Position numbers and translations under genes: made by a program
Notes under the pieces: generated by a model
Seen by the model: the letters and a program-made list of their open reading frames with translations, nothing else
Told to the model about the DNA's origin: nothing
The model's database searches: none
Assembly: GCA_942159475.1 (NCBI GenBank)
Contig: OW804095.1
Span: 67,422,773-67,486,772 of the forward strand
Length of the DNA stretch: 64,000 nt
Source: Sthenelais limicola
Lineage: Eukaryota; Annelida; Polychaeta; Phyllodocida; Sigalionidae
Direction of reading: 5' to 3'
Part shown: positions 1 through 11,134 of the stretch, piece after piece
How positions within the stretch are numbered: the first letter of the stretch is position 1
How the letters are laid out: each line of letters opens with the position of its first letter

Positions 1-1123
1 CCAACACTTTGGTTCTTCTATTATATTCAAGAAGTTTTTGCACTATGTATTACACTTTAATGGAGTCAACTACCTTTAATAACATGGGTGTTCTAGCTGT
101 TAACAGGGGGATTGACAATTAAACATTTAGAGGCAATCAAGCAAGCAGGCACTGACTTGTAGTTGTCTTCAGTCAGCCTAGATGGCAGCATGGCTGTTAT
201 TTTTCTTGCACCATCTAGCTTCTATTACAGACACTACGTATTAGAGATTCATATAGGCCTACAAAATTCCCTTTTCCTGGGTGTTTTATAATATATTTAA
301 CATGTGATTTACTTGTTATATATGTTGCTATTAAATGCCTACCCTGTGCCCAAATAATGGGTTGGCTATGACTCCTTACATAGTAATAACATGACTTTGA
401 ATGTTTTAACCCCCCTAAAATTGAAGGGAATAATGTAAAGGTGCCAATTTCTGTCTGGCAATGTAATAGCATGAATGTAAAGAACACCTTAACAACTTTT
501 CATGAGAATTTGAGGAATTTTTTTTTCAAAACCATAATCACAGTAAGCCTGTTGTAAGCCTTCAGTTTCCTGAAATTATAAAAAGGTTCTCAAAACAGCC
601 CCAGATTTGGTATGTGGGTGGTCGGTAGGAATGCCTATGAAGACCCTCTTTCAATTTTCTAATATTGTAGAGGAAAATGGGATATCTTTTGTATTTCTGG
701 TTTTTTATCAAGGTTCTCAAAAGTCATTATTTTTTGCTGAAACATCTTGTTAGGACTATTTGTCACTCCAAGCAATGAAAAAAAATGAAAACAATTGCCC
801 TGACCCCCCATCACAGTGCAATAAAGTATCAATCAATACCTTAGCCAGGGCTACAACTATGATTCACTATACTACTACCCTTGGTGCTGCCATCTGTACT
901 ATAGGTTTGAGGGTTCCTCAATCTCTACCTTTGTCATCACTTTTTTGTGCATGCTGGAAAATGAACTCTTTTTATGTACAAACTGTCTATTGCAGTGCCT
1001 ACAGTTACATCAGAATAATAATGTCAATTAAAATCATATAATAAATATCCCTGCAACAGAGATAAATACATGCATGTCAGTTCTTTGATTGGGAGAATTG
1101 GTCTTCTGAAGAAAAAAACAAGA

Positions 1124-1193
1124 ATTCCTGCTGGGAATTGAACCCGGGCCCCTGGCTTGTGAAGCAAACACTATACCACTAGACCACTCATCC
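1124..1193 (-). tRNA. tRNA-Val(CAC)-like degenerate tRNA, satellite monomer 1
   Basis: Minus-strand 70-nt tRNA-like sequence. The A box TGGTCTAGTGG (1176-1186) fits the Pol III consensus and the B box GGTTCAATTCC (1134-1144) differs at one position. The seven-base anticodon loop TTCACAA puts CAC at the anticodon, as in Val. The anticodon and T stems each have one mismatch, and the two acceptor strands (GGATGAG and CAGGAAT) scarcely pair. It is therefore better read as a tRNA pseudogene or SINE-type head than as a working tRNA. The Pol III promoter could still be active. Confidence 0.45.
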
Positions 1194-2423
1194 TCAGCTG
1201 AATATAGCTAGTGTTGTAAGTCTTATTAGCCAGTGAACATAAATTGCCTCCCAAAACAGATGCTGACCCACATGGACAATATTAGATCCAGCTCCTTTTT
1301 CCAACACTTTGGTTCTTCTATTATATTCAAGAAGTTTTTGCACTATGTATTACACTTTAATGGAGTCAACTACCTTTAATAACATGGGTGTTCTAGCTGT
1401 TAAAAGGGGGATTGACAATTAAACATTTAGAGGCAATCAAGCAAGCAGGCACTGACTTGTAGTTGTCTTCAGTCAGCCTAGATGGCAGCATGGCTGTTAT
1501 TTTTCTTGCACCATCTAGCTTCTATTACAGACACTACGTATTAGAGATTCATATAGGCCTACAAAATTCCCTTTTCCTGGGTGTTTTATAATATATTTAA
1601 CATGTGATTTACTTGTTATATATGTTGCTATTAAATGCCTACCCTGTGCCCAAATAATGGGTTGGCTATGACTCCTTACATAGTAATAACATGACTTTGA
1701 ATGTTTTAACCCCCCTAAAATTGAAGGGAATAATGTAAAGGTGCCAATTTCTGTCTGGCAATGTAATAGCATGAATGTAAAGAACACCTTAACAACTTTT
1801 CATGAGAATTTGAGGAATTTTTTTTTCAAAACCATAATCACAGTAAGCCTGTTGTAAGCCTTCAGTTTCCTGAAATTATAAAAAGGTTCTCAAAACAGCC
1901 CCAGATTTGGTATGTGGGTGGTCGGTAGGAATGCCTATGAAGACCCTCTTTCAATTTTCTAATATTGTAGAGGAAAATGGGATATCTTTTGTATTTCTGG
2001 TTTTTTATCAAGGTTCTCAAAAGTCATTATTTTTTGCTGAAACATCTTGTTAGGACTATTTGTCACTCCAAGCAATGAAAAAAAATGAAAACAATTGCCC
2101 TGACCCCCCATCACAGTGCAATAAAGTATCAATCAATACCTTAGCCAGGGCTACAACTATGATTCACTATACTACTACCCTTGGTGCTGCCATCTGTACT
2201 ATAGGTTTGAGGGTTCCTCAATCTCTACCTTTGTCATCACTTTTTTGTGCATGCTGGAAAATGAACTCTTTTTATGTACAAACTGTCTATTGCAGTGCCT
2301 ACAGTTACATCAGAATAATAATGTCAATTAAAATCATATAATAAATATCCCTGCAACAGAGATAAATACATGCATGTCAGTTCTTTGATTGGGAGAATTG
2401 GTCTTCTGAAGAAAAAAACAAGA

Positions 2424-2493
2424 ATTCCTGCTGGGAATTGAACCCGGGCCCCTGGCTTGTGAAGCAAACACTATACCACTAGACCACTCATCC
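2424..2493 (-). tRNA. tRNA-Val(CAC)-like degenerate tRNA, monomer 2
   Basis: Same sequence as the copy in monomer 1, displaced by 1,300 bp; both boxes are identical and the acceptor stem is unpaired. Confidence 0.45.
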
Positions 2494-3723
2494 TCAGCTG
2501 AATATAGCTAGTGTTGTAAGTCTTATTAGCCAGTGAACATAAATTGCCTCCCAAAACAGATGCTGACCCACATGGACAATATTAGATCCAGCTCCTTTTT
2601 CCAACACTTTGGTTCTTCTATTATATTCAAGAAGTTTTTGCACTATGTATTACACTTTAATGGAGTCAACTACCTTTAATAACATGGGTGTTCTAGCTGT
2701 TAAAAGGGGGATTGACAATTAAACATTTAGAGGCAATCAAGCAAGCAGGCACTGACTTGTAGTTGTCTTCAGTCAGCCTAGATGGCAGCATGGCTGTTAT
2801 TTTTCTTGCACCATCTAGCTTCTATTACAGACACTACGTATTAGAGATTCATATAGGCCTACAAAATTCCCTTTTCCTGGGTGTTTTATAATATATTTAA
2901 CATGTGATTTACTTGTTATATATGTTGCTATTAAATGCCTACCCTGTGCCCAAATAATGGGTTGGCTATGACTCCTTACATAGTAATAACATGACTTTGA
3001 ATGTTTTAACCCCCCTAAAATTGAAGGGAATAATGTAAAGGTGCCAATTTCTGTCTGGCAATGTAATAGCATGAATGTAAAGAACACCTTAACAACTTTT
3101 CATGAGAATTTGAGGAATTTTTTTTTCAAAACCATAATCACAGTAAGCCTGTTGTAAGCCTTCAGTTTCCTGAAATTATAAAAAGGTTCTCAAAACAGCC
3201 CCAGATTTGGTATGTGGGTGGTCGGTAGGAATGCCTATGAAGACCCTCTTTCAATTTTCTAATATTGTAGAGGAAAATGGGATATCTTTTGTATTTCTGG
3301 TTTTTTATCAAGGTTCTCAAAAGTCATTATTTTTTGCTGAAACATCTTGTTAGGACTATTTGTCACTCCAAGCAATGAAAAAAAATGAAAACAATTGCCC
3401 TGACCCCCCATCACAGTGCAATAAAGTATCAATCAATACCTTAGCCAGGGCTACAACTATGATTCACTATACTACTACCCTTGGTGCTGCCATCTGTACT
3501 ATAGGTTTGAGGGTTCCTCAATCTCTACCTTTGTCATCACTTTTTTGTGCATGCTGGAAAATGAACTCTTTTTATGTACAAACTGTCTATTGCAGTGCCT
3601 ACAGTTACATCAGAATAATAATGTCAATTAAAATCATATAATAAATATCCCTGCAACAGAGATAAATACATGCATGTCAGTTCTTTGATTGGGAGAATTG
3701 GTCTTCTGAAGAAAAAAACAAGA

Positions 3724-3793
3724 ATTCCTGCTGGGAATTGAACCCGGGCCCCTGGCTTGTGAAGCAAACACTATACCACTAGACCACTCATCC
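3724..3793 (-). tRNA. tRNA-Val(CAC)-like degenerate tRNA, monomer 3
   Basis: Identical tRNA-like sequence in the third monomer, with CAC anticodon loop and intact A and B boxes. Confidence 0.45.
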
Positions 3794-4392
3794 TCAGCTG
3801 AATATAGCTAGTGTTGTAAGTCTTATTAGCCAGTGAACATAAATTGCCTCCCAAAACAGATGCTGACCCACATGGACAATATTAGATCCAGCTCCTTTTT
3901 CCAACACTTTGGTTCTTCTATTATATTCAAGAAGTTTTTGCACTATGTATTACACTTTAATGGAGTCAACTACCTTTAATAACATGGGTGTTCTAGCTGT
4001 TAAAAGGGGGATTGACAATTAAACATTTAGAGGCAATCAAGCAAGCAGGCACTGACTTGTAGTTGTCTTCAGTCAGCCTAGATGGCAGCATGGCTGTTAT
4101 TTTTCTTGCACCATCTAGCTTCTATTACAGACACTACGTATTAGAGATTCATATAGGCCTACAAAATTCCCTTTTCCTGGGTGTTTTATAATATATTTAA
4201 CATGTGATTTACTTGTTATATATGTTGCTATTAAATGCCTACCCTGTGCCCAAATAATGGGTTGGCTATGACTCCTTACATAGTAATAACATGACTTTGA
4301 ATGTTTTAACCCCCCTAAAATTGAAGGGAATAATGTAAAGGTGCCAATTTCTGTCTGGCAATGTAATAGCATGAATGTAAAGAACACCTTAA

Positions 4393-4958
4393 CCCATTGA
4401 GGGCGGGCTGATGCCTCAAGGCATCAACATCAAAATGGCTTAGTGGACGGGCTGATGCCTCAAGGCATCACACATAATTTGGCCCAGGGGACGGGGTGAT
4501 GCCTCAAGGCATCAATTTTTTATATAAATTGAAGGGGGCATAATTTAATAAAAAATTAACGGATTTTGATGAAATTTGAAATATATGTATACAAAGACAT
4601 TAGAAATATTTTTATAGGTGTGTTGTCATGGAGACAATAATGATGACGTCATAACTAACATATGTAAATGTTGGAAAGTGAATTTGGAGCAAGGTTGCCC
4701 CCATATTGCACCCAATTGAGACCCATTATTTTAATTATTGAAGACCAAATTCTAGAAATTATGAAAAAATATGATCAATAACTGTTTACACCTATTAAAC
4801 GATGTACATATGACACATATTATTTGAAGAAAATATTCCTAAAGTGTTTTTAAACCCTAAACCTCATGTTAAACACCCGTCCTGAAGCCCAAAAAGGGGG
4901 AAAAGGGCCCCCGTCCACCAGGCAAAAATATGTGTAAACTGCCCCCGCCCTGAATGGG
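4393..4958. mobile_element. piggyBac-type MITE (566 bp) in satellite monomer 4
   Basis: A 566-bp segment absent from all other monomers, flanked by a duplicated TTAA (4389-4392 and 4959-4962). The ends are terminal inverted repeats: CCCATTGAGGGCGGG on the left and its complement with one mismatch on the right. TTAA duplication and ends starting CCC are typical of the piggyBac superfamily. No transposase frame is present, so it is non-autonomous. Three copies of a perfect palindrome sit near the left end. It is in only one of eight monomers, so it arrived after the array was amplified or has escaped homogenisation. Confidence 0.88.
4409..4514. repeat. Three tandem copies of an 18-bp palindrome in the MITE
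   Basis: TGATGCCTCAAGGCATCA occurs at 4409-4426, 4453-4470 and 4497-4514, with an exact 44-bp spacing. Each copy is a perfect seven-base inverted repeat around TCAA and follows a GG(G/A)CGGG-like box. The placement just inside the left terminal repeat suggests subterminal transposase-binding sites; that is inference. Confidence 0.9.
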
Positions 4959-5593
4959 TTAACAACTTTTCATGAGAATTTGAGGAATTTTTTTTTCAAA
5001 ACCATAATCACAGTAAGCCTGTTGTAAGCCTTCAGTTTCCTGAAATTATAAAAAGGTTCTCAAAACAGCCCCAGATTTGGTATGTGGGTGGTCGGTAGGA
5101 ATGCCTATGAAGACCCTCTTTCAATTTTCTAATATTGTAGAGGAAAATGGGATATCTTTTGTATTTCTGGTTTTTTATCAAGGTTCTCAAAAGTCATTAT
5201 TTTTTGCTGAAACATCTTGTTAGGACTATTTGTCACTCCAAGCAATGAAAAAAAATGAAAACAATTGCCCTGACCCCCCATCACAGTGCAATAAAGTATC
5301 AATCAATACCTTAGCCAGGGCTACAACTATGATTCACTATACTACTACCCTTGGTGCTGCCATCTGTACTATAGGTTTGAGGGTTCCTCAATCTCTACCT
5401 TTGTCATCACTTTTTTGTGCATGCTGGAAAATGAACTCTTTTTATGTACAAACTGTCTATTGCAGTGCCTACAGTTACATCAGAATAATAATGTCAATTA
5501 AAATCATATAATAAATATCCCTGCAACAGAGATAAATACATGCATGTCAGTTCTTTGATTGGGAGAATTGGTCTTCTGAAGAAAAAAACAAGA

Positions 5594-5663
5594 ATTCCTG
5601 CTGGGAATTGAACCCGGGCCCCTGGCTTGTGAAGCAAACACTATACCACTAGACCACTCATCC
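5594..5663 (-). tRNA. tRNA-Val(CAC)-like degenerate tRNA, monomer 4
   Basis: Same tRNA-like sequence in the MITE-bearing monomer; the insertion lies well outside it. Confidence 0.45.
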
Positions 5664-6893
5664 TCAGCTGAATATAGCTAGTGTTGTAAGTCTTATTAGC
5701 CAGTGAACATAAATTGCCTCCCAAAACAGATGCTGACCCACATGGACAATATTAGATCCAGCTCCTTTTTCCAACACTTTGGTTCTTCTATTATATTCAA
5801 GAAGTTTTTGCACTATGTATTACACTTTAATGGAGTCAACTACCTTTAATAACATGGGTGTTCTAGCTGTTAAAAGGGGGATTGACAATTAAACATTTAG
5901 AGGCAATCAAGCAAGCAGGCACTGACTTGTAGTTGTCTTCAGTCAGCCTAGATGGCAGCATGGCTGTTATTTTTCTTGCACCATCTAGCTTCTATTACAG
6001 ACACTACGTATTAGAGATTCATATAGGCCTACAAAATTCCCTTTTCCTGGGTGTTTTATAATATATTTAACATGTGATTTACTTGTTATATATGTTGCTA
6101 TTAAATGCCTACCCTGTGCCCAAATAATGGGTTGGCTATGACTCCTTACATAGTAATAACATGACTTTGAATGTTTTAACCCCCCTAAAATTGAAGGGAA
6201 TAATGTAAAGGTGCCAATTTCTGTCTGGCAATGTAATAGCATGAATGTAAAGAACACCTTAACAACTTTTCATGAGAATTTGAGGAATTTTTTTTTCAAA
6301 ACCATAATCACAGTAAGCCTGTTGTAAGCCTTCAGTTTCCTGAAATTATAAAAAGGTTCTCAAAACAGCCCCAGATTTGGTATGTGGGTGGTCGGTAGGA
6401 ATGCCTATGAAGACCCTCTTTCAATTTTCTAATATTGTAGAGGAAAATGGGATATCTTTTGTATTTCTGGTTTTTTATCAAGGTTCTCAAAAGTCATTAT
6501 TTTTTGCTGAAACATCTTGTTAGGACTATTTGTCACTCCAAGCAATGAAAAAAAATGAAAACAATTGCCCTGACCCCCCATCACAGTGCAATAAAGTATC
6601 AATCAATACCTTAGCCAGGGCTACAACTATGATTCACTATACTACTACCCTTGGTGCTGCCATCTGTACTATAGGTTTGAGGGTTCCTCAATCTCTACCT
6701 TTGTCATCACTTTTTTGTGCATGCTGGAAAATGAACTCTTTTTATGTACAAACTGTCTATTGCAGTGCCTACAGTTACATCAGAATAAAAATGTCAATTA
6801 AAATCATATAATAAATATCCCTGCAACAGAGATAAATACATGCATGTCAGTTCTTTGATTGGGAGAATTGGTCTTCTGAAGAAAAAAACAAGA

Positions 6894-6963
6894 ATTCCTG
6901 CTGGGAATTGAACCCGGGCCCCTGGCTTGTGAAGCAAACACTATACCACTAGACCACTCATCC
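6894..6963 (-). tRNA. tRNA-Val(CAC)-like degenerate tRNA, monomer 5
   Basis: Unchanged copy with A and B boxes and CAC anticodon loop. Confidence 0.45.
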
Positions 6964-8193
6964 TCAGCTGAATATAGCTAGTGTTGTAAGTCTTATTAGC
7001 CAGTGAACATAAATTGCCTCCCAAAACAGATGCTGACCCACATGGACAATATTAGATCCAGCTCCTTTTTCCAACACTTTGGTTCTTCTATTATATTCAA
7101 GAAGTTTTTGCACTATGTATTACACTTTAATGGAGTCAACTACCTTTAATAACATGGGTGTTCTAGCTGTTAAAAGGGGGATTGACAATTAAACATTTAG
7201 AGGCAATCAAGCAAGCAGGCACTGACTTGTAGTTGTCTTCAGTCAGCCTAGATGGCAGCATGGCTGTTATTTTTCTTGCACCATCTAGCTTCTATTACAG
7301 ACACTACGTATTAGAGATTCATATAGGCCTACAAAATTCCCTTTTCCTGGGTGTTTTATAATATATTTAACATGTGATTTACTTGTAATATATGTTGCTA
7401 TTAAATGCCTACCCTGTGCCCAAATAATGGGTTGGCTATGACTCCTTACATAGTAATTACATGACTTTGAATGTTTTAACCCCCCTAAAATTGAAGGGAA
7501 TAAAGTAAAGGTGCCAATTTCTGTCTGGCAATGTAATAGCATAAATGTAAAGAACACCTTAACAACTTTTCATGAGAATTTGAGGAATTTTTTTTTCAAA
7601 ACCATAATCACAGTAAGCCTGTTGTAAGCCTTCAGTTTCCTGAAATTATAAAAAGGTTCTCAAAACAGCCCCAGATTTGGTATGTGGGTGGTCGTTAGGA
7701 ATGCCTATGAAGACCCACTGTCAATTTTCTAATATTGTAGAGGAAAATGGGATATCTTTTGTATTTCTGGTTTTTTATCAAGGTTCTCAAAAGTCATTAT
7801 TTTTTGCTGAAACATCTTGTTAGGACTATTTGTCACTCCAAGCAATGAAAAAAAATGAAAACAATTGCCCTGACCCCCCATCACAGTGCAATAAAGTATC
7901 AATCAATACCTTAGCCAGGGCTACAACTATGATTCACTATACTACTACCCTTGGTGCTGCCATCTGTACTATAGGTTTGAGGGTTCCTCAATCTCTACCT
8001 TTGTCATCACTTTTTTGTGCATGCTGGAAAATGAACTCTTTTTATGTACAAACTGTCTATTGCAGTGCCTACAGTTACATCAGAATAAAAATGTCAATTA
8101 AAATCATATAATAAATATCCCTGCAACAGAGATAAATACATGCATGTCAGTTCTTTGATTGGGAGAATTGGTCTTCTGAAGAAAAAAACAAGA

Positions 8194-8263
8194 ATTCCTG
8201 CTGGGAATTGAACCCGGGCCCCTGGCTTGTGAAGCAAACACTATACCACTAGACCACTCATCC
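8194..8263 (-). tRNA. tRNA-Val(CAC)-like degenerate tRNA, monomer 6
   Basis: Unchanged copy with A and B boxes and CAC anticodon loop. Confidence 0.45.
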
Positions 8264-9493
8264 TCAGCTGAATATAGCTAGTGTTGTAAGTCTTATTAGC
8301 CAGTGAACATAAATTGCCTCCCAAAACAGATGCTGACCCACATGGACAATATTAGATCCAGCTCCTTTTTCCAACACTTTGGTTCTTCTATTATATTCAA
8401 GAAGTTTTTGCACTATGTATTACACTTTAATGGAGTCAACTACCTTTAATAACATGGGTGTTCTAGCTGTTAAAAGGGGGATTGACAATTAAACATTTAG
8501 AGGCAATCAAGCAAGCAGGCACTGACTTGTAGTTGTCTTCAGTCAGCCTAGATGGCAGCATGGCTGTTATTTTTCTTGCACCATCTAGCTTCTATTACAG
8601 ACACTACGTATTAGAGATTCATATAGGCCTACAAAATTCCCTTTTCCTGGGTGTTTTATAATATATTTAACATGTGATTTACTTGTAATATATGTTGCTA
8701 TTAAATGCCTACCCTGTGCCCAAATAATGGGTTGGCTATGACTCCTTACATAGTAATTACATGACTTTGAATGTTTTAACCCCCCTAAAATTGAAGGGAA
8801 TAAAGTAAAGGTGCCAATTTCTGTCTGGCAATGTAATAGCATAAATGTAAAGAACACCTTAACAACTTTTCATGAGAATTTGAGGAATTTTTTTTTCAAA
8901 ACCATAATCACAGTAAGCCTGTTGTAAGCCTTCAGTTTCCTGAAATTATAAAAAGGTTCTCAAAACAGCCCCAGATTTGGTATGTGGGTGGTCGTTAGGA
9001 ATGCCTATGAAGACCCACTGTCAATTTTCTAATATTGTAGAGGAAAATGGGATATCTTTTGTATTTCTGGTTTTTTATCAAGGTTCTCAAAAGTCATTAT
9101 TTTTTGCTGAAACATCTTGTTAGGACTATTTGTCACTCCAAGCAATGAAAAAAAATGAAAACAATTGCCCTGACCCCCCATCACAGTGCAATAAAGTATC
9201 AATCAATACCTTAGCCAGGGCTACAACTATGATTCACTATACTACTACCCTTGGTGCTGCCATCTGTACTATAGGTTTGAGGGTTCCTCAATCTCTACCT
9301 TTGTCATCACTTTTTTGTGCATGCTGGAAAATGAACTCTTTTTATGTACAAACTGTCTATTGCAGTGCCTACAGTTACATCAGAATAATAATGTCAATTA
9401 AAATCATATAATAAATATCCCTGCAACAGAGATAAATACATGCATGTCAGTTCTTTGATTGGGAGAATTGGTCTTCTGAAGAAAAAAACAAGA

Positions 9494-9563
9494 ATTCCTG
9501 CTGGGAATTGAACCCGGGCCCCTGGCTTGTGAAGCAAACACTATACCACTAGACCACTCAACC
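9494..9563 (-). tRNA. tRNA-Val(CAC)-like degenerate tRNA, monomer 7
   Basis: Copy with small changes at the outer acceptor side (ctcaacc in place of ctcatcc on the + strand); the boxes are intact. Confidence 0.42.
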
Positions 9564-10793
9564 TCAGGTGAATATAGCTAGTGTTGTAAGTCTTATTAGC
9601 CAGTGAACATAAATTGCCTCCCAAAACAGATGCTGACCCACATGGACAATATTAGATCCAGCTCCTTTTTCCAACACTTTGGTTCTTCTATTATATTCAA
9701 GAAGTTTTTGCACTATGTATTACACTTTAATGGAGTCAACTACCTTTAATAACATGGGTGTTCTAGCTGTTAAAAGGGGGATTGACAATTAAACATTTAG
9801 AGGCAATCAAGCAAGCAGGCACTGACTTGTAGTTGTCTTCAGTCAGCCTAGATGGCAGCATGGCTGTTATTTTTCTTGCACCATCTAGCTTCTATTACAG
9901 ACACTACGTATTAGAGATTCATATAGGCCTACAAAATTCCCTTTTCCTGGGTGTTTTATAATATATTTAACATGTGGTTTACTTGTAATATATGTTGCTA
10001 TTAAATGCCTACCCTGTGCCCAAATAATGGGTTGGCTATGACTCCTTACATAGTAATTACATGACTTTGAATGTTTTAACCCCCCTAAAATTGAAGGGAA
10101 TAATGTAAAGTTGCCAATTTCTGTCTGGCAATGTAATAGCATAAATGTAAAGAACACCTTAACAACTTTTCATGAGAATTTGAGGAATTTTTTTTTCAAA
10201 ACCATAATCACAGTAAGCCTGTTGTAAGCCTTCAGTTTCCTGAAATTATAAAAAGGTTCTCAAAACAGCCCCAGATTTGGTATGTGGGTGGTCGTTAGGA
10301 ATGCCTATGAAGACCCACTGTCAATTTTCTAATATTGTAGAGGAAAATGGGATATCTTTTGTATTTCTGGTTTTTTATCAAGGTTCTCAAAAGTCATTAT
10401 TTTTTGCTGAAACATCTTGTTAGGACTATTTGTCACTCCAAGCAATGAAAAAAAATGAAAACAATTGCCCTGACCCCCCATCACAGTGCAATAAAGTATC
10501 AATCAATACCTTAGCCAGGGCTACAACTATGATTCACTATACTACTACCCTTGGTGCTGCCATCTGTACTATAGGTTTGAGGGTTCCTCAATCTCTACCT
10601 TTGTCATCACTTTTTTGTGCATGCTGGAAAATGAACTCTTTTTATGTACAAACTGTCTATTGCAGTGCCTACAGTTACATCAGAATAACAATGTCAATTA
10701 AAATCATATAATAAATATCCCTGCAACAGAGGTAAATACATGTATGTCAGTTCTTTGATTGGGAGAATTGGTCTTCTGAAGAAAAAAACAAGA

Positions 10794-10863
10794 ATTCCTG
10801 CTGGGAATTGAACCCTGGCCCCTGGCTTGTGAAGCAAAGACTATACCACTAGACCACTCATCA
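10794..10863 (-). tRNA. Altered tRNA-like copy in monomer 8
   Basis: Copy with a change in the T stem (CCTGG for CCGGG on the + strand) and in the anticodon stem, and with a rearranged 5' end. It lies next to a 51-bp local duplication and the Ngaro-like insertion. Confidence 0.38.
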
Positions 10864-10892
10864 CAGTTAACAGGGGCTTGTGAAGCAAAGAC
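10826..10892 (+). repeat. 51-bp local tandem duplication at the insertion site
   Basis: A unit starting CTTGTGAAGCAAAGACTATA at 10826 begins again at 10877. The second copy is cut after its ACTAT by the Ngaro-like element and continues on the far side from 34646 (ATCACTAGACCACTCATC). The unit joins the tRNA-like part of the satellite to a GTTAACAGGGG piece from elsewhere in the monomer. The satellite was therefore already rearranged here before the retrotransposon arrived. Confidence 0.8.
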
Positions 10893-11058
10893 TATGTTTG
10901 TGTAATGAATACATTGCTGTTATAAACGACAGGGGTAGCGCCACCTACTGATTATCCCCACAGGTAGTGAGGTGAGACCGGCGCACGGATCTCTACACCC
11001 ACCTTCCTCACTCCTCTACCAGCGCTCGAAGTGTACGCACTGCTGGGAAAAATTCTTT
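10893..11058 (+). repeat. Split direct repeat A1 (left end of the Ngaro-like element)
   Basis: 166 bp from TATGTTTGTGTAATGAATAC to AATTCTTT, repeated at 34384-34549 with two visible differences. It is the left terminus and probably holds the promoter and leader for gag; no TATA box is obvious. Confidence 0.92.
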
Positions 11059-11134
11059 GAATCTCCGTTTTATGGAGTGAGGATTCATATTATATTCAAC
11101 ACTTACCTTTGGTGTTGCTTGTCTCTGTATAGCC

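Larger units (their letters stand above)
1..10892 (+). repeat. Satellite array A, eight 1,300-bp monomers
   Basis: Near-identical units start at 1, 1301, 2601, 3901, 5771, 7071, 8371 and 9671. The period is exactly 1,300 bp except for monomer 4, which is 1,870 bp because of a MITE insertion; the last copy is cut at 10892 by a retrotransposon. Differences between copies are scattered single bases, so the array is young or strongly homogenised. Each monomer carries two short open frames (minus strand about 90 codons, plus strand about 93 codons) that mostly start at non-ATG codons, so they are not taken as genes. Each also holds one tRNA-like sequence with A and B boxes. The array extends beyond the left edge of the window. 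Phase is arbitrary; I set the start at the first base of the window. Confidence 0.97.

Noticed and set aside
215..1041. 90- and 93-codon frames repeated in every satellite monomer
   Set aside because: They mostly rely on non-ATG starts, have no protein-like features, and their sameness follows from array homogenisation.
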